64,000 bases of DNA, taken from NCBI RefSeq assembly GCF_021531595.1, contig NZ_JADYUD010000001.1, positions 62,001-126,000 on the forward strand, given 5' to 3'. This DNA comes from Fusobacterium perfoetens. Its GTDB lineage: Bacteria > Fusobacteriota > Fusobacteriia > Fusobacteriales > Fusobacteriaceae. This document shows positions 1 to 5,851 of this stretch, piece after piece. The notes under the pieces are model-generated. The model saw only the letters and a list, made by a program, of their open reading frames with translations, searched no databases and was not told where the DNA came from. A program made the position numbers and the translations under genes. Position 1 is the first letter of the stretch. The number at the start of each line of letters is the position of its first letter.

Positions 1-1118
1 AAATTTAATTTTTCAATAGCCTCATCATATTTTCCTTGAAGATAAAGCATTTCACAATGTGCTGTTTCTACATACATAGAACTGTTTAAAAAAGCACTTC
101 CTTTATCATCTTTTAAATATTCAAGGCAGAGATTATAATATTCTTCAGCTTTTTCAAAATTATTTTTTCTACTTTCAAGGAGAAGAAGATTTTTATATCT
201 AAAAACTTTAACTCCTACAGCTATATTTGTAGGAAGATATGGTATAATTTTTTCAGTTTCAAGAGAACATTCTTTTGCTTTTTCGTAATTTTTAAGCTGA
301 ATATAGCTTTCAGATCTGTTAATATATGAACCATATTTTGAAAGAGCATTATCTGTAAGATTTTTAAGAGGAATATATACAGCTTTATTATAATATTTTA
401 CAGCAGATTCATAATCTTCCATAATGAAATACATATTTCCTAGATATTCATAAGATTTAATTTGTATTCTTGCACGGATTTCAGGATCTTTTATTTTTTG
501 AGTTCCTGAAAGAATATCATAATACATATAAATACTTTCGCCGTATTCCTCATTTGCCATTTTCAGCATAGCTATAAAACCTTTGACATTAAGCTTGCTT
601 TCAAGAGTCATTCCTTTTGCTTCTTTAAGGTAAGAATCAAGAAGAGATATAATTTTATTTCTAGATTTTATATCTGTCATAACAGATGAAATAAGCTGCC
701 ATATTAAATGAGTTTCATTTGAAAGTACAGGGTAATCTTTCATAAGATTTAAAGAATTTTCAACAAGAATAAAATCTCCATGTCCTTTAAGTTCTTTGTA
801 ACATTGGTTTAAATAAAAATTGCTGTAAAATAAAGTGACAGAATCAATTTTATTTGAATTGAGAATTTTTTCAAATAATGATTTAGCATTTTCAAAATTA
901 TTTTCTTCATATAATTTAAGTCCTTTAATAAATAATTTTTCTTCTTCATTTGAAAGAGGATATTTATCAGAAATATATCCTGTCGTAAAATATTCTTCAA
1001 TAGTTTGATAAACAGGGGAAAATTTAATTTTTTGTTCATTGGAAAAATTTGAAAATTTAAAAACTGCAATGAAAATAAAAGTAGATGCAGCAAGAAAAAA
1101 TATTAATTTTTTTTTCAT
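1..1118 (-). CDS. TPR-repeat protein with N-terminal membrane/signal segment (partial, C-terminus outside window)
   Basis: The frame is open from the ATG at 1118 to the left edge (372 complete codons) and has no stop in the window. The start has a good ribosome binding site (AAAGGAG, 1124-1130). Residues 1-20 are three lysines followed by a hydrophobic stretch, a signal peptide or membrane anchor. The rest is helical with TPR-like units, for example around YEYLGNMYFIMEDYESAVKYY and LYLQGKYDEAIEKL near the edge. TPR arrays mediate protein-protein contacts. The output domain, if any, lies outside the window, so no function is assigned. The protein probably faces the periplasm. Confidence 0.75.
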   Translation of the reverse strand, partial: MKKKLIFFLAASTFIFIAVFKFSNFSNEQKIKFSPVYQTIEEYFTTGYISDKYPLSNEEEKLFIKGLKLYEENNFENAKSLFEKILNSNKIDSVTLFYSNFYLNQCYKELKGHGDFILVENSLNLMKDYPVLSNETHLIWQLISSVMTDIKSRNKIISLLDSYLKEAKGMTLESKLNVKGFIAMLKMANEEYGESIYMYYDILSGTQKIKDPEIRARIQIKSYEYLGNMYFIMEDYESAVKYYNKAVYIPLKNLTDNALSKYGSYINRSESYIQLKNYEKAKECSLETEKIIPYLPTNIAVGVKVFRYKNLLLLESRKNNFEKAEEYYNLCLEYLKDDKGSAFLNSSMYVETAHCEMLYLQGKYDEAIEKLN

Positions 1119-1221
1119 AAATTCTCCTTTATAAAATAAAAAAATTTATCTTTCATATAAATAAAATGGTATCTTATTTATATCTGAATGTCAATGAGTA
1201 GAAAAAAATAACAAAAAATTG

Positions 1222-1250
1222 TTGACTTATAAATCAGGATATAGTACTAT
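1222..1250 (+). promoter_or_regulatory. Sigma-70 promoter for the riboswitch-lipoprotein-OMP transcript
   Basis: The -35 TTGACT (1222-1227) and -10 TACTAT (1245-1250) are separated by 17 nt. Transcription would start just before the first riboswitch at about 1268. No second promoter was seen before the downstream outer-membrane protein gene. Confidence 0.7.
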
Positions 1251-1265
1251 ACAGTATAAAATGAA

Positions 1266-1374
1266 TATGGGTAAAATAATGGAAACATTATGACACAAAG
1301 CTAAAGGGTCTTTAAAATGACAGCCAGCTGCAGTTTAAAAAAGAGTAAAGTCTTTTTAAATTGCAGCTTTTTTT
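1266..1374 (+). promoter_or_regulatory. Cyclic di-GMP-I (GEMM-I) type riboswitch, copy 1, with intrinsic terminator
   Basis: The order of conserved blocks matches the clostridial c-di-GMP-I aptamer: GGGTAAA, a P2 hairpin ATAATG-GAAA-CATTAT with a GAAA tetraloop, GACACAAAGC (usual form GACGCAAAGC), then GGGTC...GACAGCCAGCTGC. The aptamer 3' end overlaps the 5' arm of a strong terminator: stem 1326-1341 with 1353-1368 (16 bp, one G-U), then seven T. Ligand binding should therefore decide between readthrough and termination. The sign of control cannot be read from the sequence. The family assignment is from remembered consensus, not a covariance-model search. Confidence 0.85.
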
Positions 1375-1409
1375 ATTTTAAAATTATGATTTTTTATGAA
1401 GGAGATAAA

Positions 1410-1835
1410 ATGAAAAAAAATTTAATGAAAATGATATTTGTCTTATGTGTTGGATTATTTATAATGGGCTGCACTAATACTCAATCAGGAGGAAATAATC
1501 TTGGAAGTCTTAATAGAGCTTATAATAATGCTAATGGAACAACAAACAGATCTATGATAGTTGATACAGTAATTGCAACAACTTTATATAATCACCCTGA
1601 ACTTATTCCAGGAATTGGAGTAAGCAAAACAAAATCTCACACTAAAGGACACAGTAAAACAGTATCAAATACAACTGGAGGCACTCAATCTTTTATTGCA
1701 GACAGAGGATTTGGTACAAGCAGTATGACAAATACTCACAGTATAACTACAACTCAGACACATAGCAAATCAAGAACGAAATCAACATCAGCGGGAATAG
1801 GAATATCTCCCAACCTAGATTTCTTTTTAAAATAA
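1410..1835 (+). CDS. Small Ser/Thr/His/Lys-rich lipoprotein of unknown function
   Basis: The product has 141 residues. ATG 1410 is chosen because GAAGGAG sits just upstream. The frame stays open further upstream only because it runs through the riboswitch terminator. Residues 1-22 form a lipoprotein signal peptide ending in FIMGC, so the mature protein should be lipid-anchored at Cys22. The mature part is low-complexity and polar, with repeated SKTKSHTKGHSKT-like and TQTHSKSRTKST runs, and ends in Phe-Phe-Leu-Lys. No known domain was recognised. It lies between two c-di-GMP-type riboswitches and upstream of an outer-membrane beta-barrel gene, which suggests a surface or envelope role set by c-di-GMP. 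That role is inference. Confidence 0.8.
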   Translation: MKKNLMKMIFVLCVGLFIMGCTNTQSGGNNLGSLNRAYNNANGTTNRSMIVDTVIATTLYNHPELIPGIGVSKTKSHTKGHSKTVSNTTGGTQSFIADRGFGTSSMTNTHSITTTQTHSKSRTKSTSAGIGISPNLDFFLK

Positions 1836-1837
1836 AA

Positions 1838-1943
1838 TAGGTAAAATAATGGAAACATTATGACACAAAGCTAAAGGGTCTTTAAAATGACAGCCAGCTG
1901 CAGTTTAAAAAAAAGTAGAATCTTTTTAAATTGCAGCTTTTTT
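1838..1943 (+). promoter_or_regulatory. Cyclic di-GMP-I (GEMM-I) type riboswitch, copy 2, with intrinsic terminator
   Basis: This copy begins about 4 nt after the lipoprotein stop codon. From 1840 to 1912 it is identical to copy 1 (1270-1342), including the variant GACACAAAGC block. Only the terminator loop and the bases before GGTAAA differ. The terminator stem is 1896-1911 with 1923-1938, followed by a T run. With no separate promoter visible, the downstream outer-membrane protein gene would be transcribed only by polymerases that pass both switches. Confidence 0.85.
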
Positions 1944-1982
1944 ATTAAAAAAATAAATATTATTAAGGAGTGATAAAAAATT

Positions 1983-2624
1983 ATGAAAAAAATATTATTA
2001 GGAACACTATTAATTTCAAGTATGGCAATGGGAGCAGAGGGAACAAATCTTTATTTAAAAGCAGGAGCAGATTTATGGCAGAAATTTGATATAATAAAGC
2101 CTGAAGGATCAGTAGCTGCAAATAAAAAAGGAGCAGATGATTTTGGATATGAGATTACAGCTGAATTAACAAGAGAAGTTTATCCTAATTTAGAAATAGG
2201 AGCAGGAATTTCTTATCAGGATCACGGAAGTCCAGAAAGGGTAACACTAGATAATGATGCAAGATTAAATGTACCTGATTTAAAATCAATACCATTATAT
2301 GTTACTGCAAAGTATAATATTCCTATAGAATCAGCATTTAAACCATATATAAAAGCTGATTTAGGATATTCATTTAATAAAATAGACAGTAAATTTAAAG
2401 TTGAAGATTTAAGAGAAGATGACAGCTGGGAATTTTCTACAAGAATAAAAGATGGCACATATTTTGGAATAGGAGCAGGAGTAGAATATAATAATTTTAC
2501 AACAGATATAATGTATAAAATAAATAAATCTCAAATGAAAGTTAATACACCTAATGGAAGTTTTAAAGAAAATTTAGATTATTCAAGAGTGACTCTTTCA
2601 GTAGGATATAAATTTAATTTCTAA
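1983..2624 (+). CDS. Outer-membrane beta-barrel protein (OmpA/OmpW-like small porin fold)
   Basis: The product has 213 residues. Residues 1-18 form a Sec signal peptide (MKKILLGTLLISSMAMGA) with predicted cleavage after the final Ala. The mature protein alternates hydrophobic and polar residues in amphipathic strands typical of an 8-stranded barrel. It ends VTLSVGYKFNF, with the C-terminal Phe expected for recognition by the BAM machinery. An AAGGAGTGA ribosome site precedes the ATG. It is directly downstream of riboswitch copy 2, so its level should follow c-di-GMP. Ligand or adhesion function is unknown. Its preference for TTA Leu codons resembles that of highly expressed genes here. Confidence 0.85.
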   Translation: MKKILLGTLLISSMAMGAEGTNLYLKAGADLWQKFDIIKPEGSVAANKKGADDFGYEITAELTREVYPNLEIGAGISYQDHGSPERVTLDNDARLNVPDLKSIPLYVTAKYNIPIESAFKPYIKADLGYSFNKIDSKFKVEDLREDDSWEFSTRIKDGTYFGIGAGVEYNNFTTDIMYKINKSQMKVNTPNGSFKENLDYSRVTLSVGYKFNF

Positions 2625-2641
2625 TTTATTTGTAAAAAATA

Positions 2642-2670
2642 ACCGACTGTATTATACAGTCGGTCATTTT
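2642..2670 (+). terminator. Intrinsic terminator, possibly bidirectional
   Basis: A perfect 10-bp stem ACCGACTGTA/TACAGTCGGT with a TTA loop is followed by TCATTTTTT. On the minus strand it is followed by a T-rich run, so it could also end the recQ-side transcript. Confidence 0.85.
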
Positions 2671-2764
2671 TTGAAATTTTTTATTGCTTAATTTTTAGGG
2701 GAGAGAAATTTTATAAACAATTTACTTGTTTCATTAATTAAGACATGATTTTTATAAAAAAAGT

Positions 2765-4684
2765 TTAATCTGAAAATAAATTTTTTATAAGAATTTCTTT
2801 TAATCTGAAAATATCAATATCAATTTTTAAAGATTTTTTTAAATTTAAAAGTTTTCCTTCATTAAGGTAATTTTCATCTATAAAGTTTTCAACTTTTAAT
2901 ATTTCCATATCATCATCAGAGAAAGAGTTAATAATTTTTAAAAATCTTTCACCATAATTTTTAAATTTCTGGTTTCCTATTCCTCTTATTTTTAGCATTT
3001 CCCATCTATTTTTAGGTTTTTTTTCAGCAAGCTCTATAAGAGTAAGATCTGAAAAGATAATATAAGGAGCAACATTTTCTTCATTGCTTATCTCTTTTCT
3101 TAACTTGTTAAGATTTTCAAAAAGAGGATCTTCATAATAATCAAAAGATACAGTTTCATTTGAACGACGAAGTATAATTTTTTTATCTTTTAATATTGAA
3201 AAGGAATTTTTATTAAGCTGAACAATAGGAAAACTTCCAGCACTTAATTCAAGACATTCTTCTGATATTAAAAAATTTATAAATTCTTCCAGCCATTCTC
3301 TGCTTTTATCTTTCATAATTCCAAAAGTTGAAAGTTCCGTATATCCTTTTCTTTCAATTTTAGTATCTGGTTTTCCAAGAAGAATATTTACTAAAGTTGA
3401 TATTCCAATATTTTCTTTTGCTCTTCCTATACATGAGATAACCATTTTAGATTCAGTAGTAAGGTTTTCAACATCTTTTGCTTTTTTACAATTTCCACAG
3501 TTTCCACAATAATTTTTTATTCTCTTATCTCCAAAGTACTGGAGAATAAATTCCCGATAACAACTTTCAAGGTAAGCATATTCAACCATTTTATCAAGTT
3601 TTTTTCTTTTTATCTGTCTTATTTTATCACTTGTTTCTTCATTATTAATGATAAAAAATTCTTGTGTGGCAACATCTTCTTCAAAAAAAAGAAGAATAGC
3701 TTCACTTTGAACTCCATCTCTTCCTGCCCGTCCTGCTTCTTGATAATAACTTTCTAAATCTTTAGGAACATTTCTATGTATTACAAAACGAACATTAGAT
3801 TTATCTATTCCCATACCAAAAGCATTTGTAGCTATCATAATTTTAATATCATCATTTAAAAACTTTTCCTGAAAGCTGCTTCTTTCATTTTCAGGAAGTC
3901 CAGCATGATATTTTCCTACACTGAATCCTTTCATTTCAAGATAAGCATAGAGGTTATCAACTTCTTTTCTTGTTGCAGCATATATTATTCCAGATTTATT
4001 TTTATGTTCTTTAAGATATCTTACAATATATGCTTCGGGAACAACTCCTCTTTCAACTTTAAAGAAAATATTTTCTCTGTCAAATCCATCAACATAGTGA
4101 TAACATCTATTCATATTAAGAAGTTTTTCTATATCTTCACGGACTCTTGGTGTAGCAGTTGCTGTAAGGGCGAGAATTTGTATATTTTTCCCCATAGCTT
4201 TTATGAACTTAGGAATTTCAAGATAACTTTTTCTGAAATCGTGTCCCCATTGAGAAATACAGTGAGCCTCATCAACTGCAATTAAAGATATGTTGATTTC
4301 TTTCATAAAATTTATAAATTTTTCATTTACAATTCTTTCAGGAGCAAGATAGATTATTTTTACTTTTCCACTTTTAATTTGTCTTAGAGCATAAATATAC
4401 TCTTCTTTTGTAAGAGTTGAGTTTATGTAAAGAGATTTGACTCCAAGAATTTTAAGAGCATCAACTTGATCTTTCATAAGAGAAATAAGAGGAGAAATAA
4501 CAAGAGTTACCCCTTCAAAAATAAGAGCAGGTATTTGATAACAAATAGATTTTCCTCCTCCAGTTGACATAACTCCTAAAGTATCTCTTCTGCTTAAAAC
4601 ACTGCTTATAATATGTCCCTGACCTTTTCTAAAAGAATCATATCCATATATTTGTTTTAAAAGTTTTAATGCCTCTTTTTTCAT
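2765..4684 (-). CDS. recQ: ATP-dependent DNA helicase RecQ
   Basis: The product has 639 residues. It is a 3'-5' superfamily 2 DNA helicase acting in recombination and stalled-fork repair. Walker A is TGGGKS (41-46), the DEAH box is at 138-141 (VDEAHCISQWGHDF, with the aromatic-rich loop), and motif VI lies in SYYQEAGRAGRDG. A RecQ-C-terminal zinc module follows (Cys...CGNCGNC), then a winged helix. A C-terminal HRDC domain is seen near LRKEISNEENVAPYIIFSD. An AAGGAA ribosome site lies 14 nt upstream. The DEDDh exonuclease gene is 19 nt upstream on the same strand, so the two are probably co-transcribed. Confidence 0.97.
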   Translation of the reverse strand: MKKEALKLLKQIYGYDSFRKGQGHIISSVLSRRDTLGVMSTGGGKSICYQIPALIFEGVTLVISPLISLMKDQVDALKILGVKSLYINSTLTKEEYIYALRQIKSGKVKIIYLAPERIVNEKFINFMKEINISLIAVDEAHCISQWGHDFRKSYLEIPKFIKAMGKNIQILALTATATPRVREDIEKLLNMNRCYHYVDGFDRENIFFKVERGVVPEAYIVRYLKEHKNKSGIIYAATRKEVDNLYAYLEMKGFSVGKYHAGLPENERSSFQEKFLNDDIKIMIATNAFGMGIDKSNVRFVIHRNVPKDLESYYQEAGRAGRDGVQSEAILLFFEEDVATQEFFIINNEETSDKIRQIKRKKLDKMVEYAYLESCYREFILQYFGDKRIKNYCGNCGNCKKAKDVENLTTESKMVISCIGRAKENIGISTLVNILLGKPDTKIERKGYTELSTFGIMKDKSREWLEEFINFLISEECLELSAGSFPIVQLNKNSFSILKDKKIILRRSNETVSFDYYEDPLFENLNKLRKEISNEENVAPYIIFSDLTLIELAEKKPKNRWEMLKIRGIGNQKFKNYGERFLKIINSFSDDDMEILKVENFIDENYLNEGKLLNLKKSLKIDIDIFRLKEILIKNLFSD

Positions 4685-4703
4685 TTATATAAAATTTCCT
4701 TTT

Positions 4704-5300
4704 TTATTTTGCATTTAAAAAATTTATTGCGTTTTTATCAAAATTTTTACACATTTTTCTAAAAATTTTTGCAGTGACTTTTACATCGTCAAGACTACTG
4801 TGAAAAGAATAACAACTTACATCAATTCCATAAAATTCTGCTGTTTCAGAAAGTCTTGGATTTTTATATCCATAAGATGAGGGAAGTTTTATTATAAATT
4901 TATTTGTAGTCATGGTGTCAAAAGTATTAGGTGTTTCAATATAATTTTTTATATATTTTAAATCAAATTTAATATTGTGTCCAATAAAATGTCTAGTTTC
5001 ATTACAAAAATTTTTGAAGCTTTCAATATCATCATAAAAAAATCTTGGGTAAGAATGTCCTTCTCTTCTCTTTGTAATTTCATTTTCAGTAAGTCCATTT
5101 ACAGAAATAGCTTCAGGATTTTCTTTTTCTCCATTTTTTATATAATAATATCTATCATATGTTTTAAAGTCTTTTAAAAACATATTTTTATTTAAATCAT
5201 AAAAAATTTTGACAGCTGAAATAGAAAGAACAGAACACTCAGCTGTAATTCCATTTGTTTCAGTGTCAAAAACTATAATAGGGATGATATTTGAATTCAT
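4704..5300 (-). CDS. DEDDh 3'-5' exonuclease (DNA polymerase III epsilon-like)
   Basis: The product has 198 residues when started at ATG 5300, which has TAGGAAAT a few bases upstream. The longer frame from 5336 adds 12 residues without a ribosome site. The exonuclease motifs are clear: ExoI FDTETNG (Asp12, Glu14), ExoII HNIKFDLKYI, and ExoIII HSSLDDVKVT with the His and Asp of the DEDDh class. Such stand-alone proteins trim 3' ends in proofreading, repair or RNA turnover. The substrate is not decidable from sequence. It is upstream of and likely co-transcribed with recQ, which favours DNA repair. Confidence 0.9.
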   Translation of the reverse strand: MNSNIIPIIVFDTETNGITAECSVLSISAVKIFYDLNKNMFLKDFKTYDRYYYIKNGEKENPEAISVNGLTENEITKRREGHSYPRFFYDDIESFKNFCNETRHFIGHNIKFDLKYIKNYIETPNTFDTMTTNKFIIKLPSSYGYKNPRLSETAEFYGIDVSCYSFHSSLDDVKVTAKIFRKMCKNFDKNAINFLNAK

Positions 5301-5451
5301 TTTATTTCCTACTTTCTGATAAAAAAGTTTCTTCATATATTACTATACATGATTAAATGAAAAATTAAAAGGAAAAAGTTAAAAACAGCATATATTCTTT
5401 GATTTTCAAAATTTTAGCGTCCTAAAACGAAACACTATTATGAAATATTAC

Positions 5452-5480
5452 TTGACATTTTTTTATTTATACTGTATATT
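5452..5480 (+). promoter_or_regulatory. Sigma-70 promoter for ferredoxin
   Basis: A consensus TTGACA (5452-5457), a 17-nt spacer and TATATT (5475-5480) lie about 60 nt upstream of the ferredoxin start. The near-perfect match fits the high expression expected for an electron carrier. Confidence 0.8.
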
Positions 5481-5539
5481 AGAATTATCACCAAAGTAGT
5501 AAAATAAATTTAAAGTTTAGAACATTTAGGAGGTAGAAA

Positions 5540-5710
5540 ATGCACGTAATAGACAAAGATACTTGTATCGGATGCGGAGCTTGTGAAGGAACTTGTCCAG
5601 TAGGAGCTATATCTGCAACTGACGACGGAAAATTCCAAATCGGAGACGCTTGTGTTGATTGTGGAGCTTGTGCTGGTGGATGTCCAGTATCAGCAATCGC
5701 AGCTGAGTAG
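5540..5710 (+). CDS. 2[4Fe-4S] ferredoxin, clostridial type
   Basis: The product has 56 residues. Two cluster motifs are visible, CIGCGACEGTCPVGA in the first half and CVDCGACAGGCPVSA in the second, each CxxCxxCxxxCP. This is the classical low-potential bacterial ferredoxin of anaerobes. It is a cytoplasmic electron carrier for enzymes such as pyruvate:ferredoxin oxidoreductase. AGGAGG lies upstream of ATG 5540. The gene is monocistronic, bounded by a consensus promoter and a strong terminator. Confidence 0.97.
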   Translation: MHVIDKDTCIGCGACEGTCPVGAISATDDGKFQIGDACVDCGACAGGCPVSAIAAE

Positions 5711-5734
5711 TTTCTAAAAAGAAATTAATCTGAA

Positions 5735-5764
5735 AACCTAGGGATTTAATCTCTAGGTTTTTTT
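5735..5764 (+). terminator. Intrinsic terminator after ferredoxin
   Basis: The 10-bp stem AACCTAGGGA/TCTCTAGGTT (one G-T pair) has a TTTAA loop and is followed by a run of T. Confidence 0.9.
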
Positions 5765-5851
5765 ATATTCTTAATTTTTAGAAAATATATCTCGTATTAT
5801 TGATAAAATAGTATATAATAGAAAGAGAAATTAATTGTAAGGAGGTAGGGA

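Noticed and set aside
1266-1374. cGAMP-specific GEMM variant
   Set aside because: The G expected at the ligand-recognising position appears to be kept in both copies, which fits c-di-GMP better. A binding test would be needed to be certain.
1317-1409. N-terminal extension of the lipoprotein frame from ATG 1317
   Set aside because: These 31 codons lie inside the riboswitch terminator. ATG 1410 has the ribosome site and starts a proper signal peptide.
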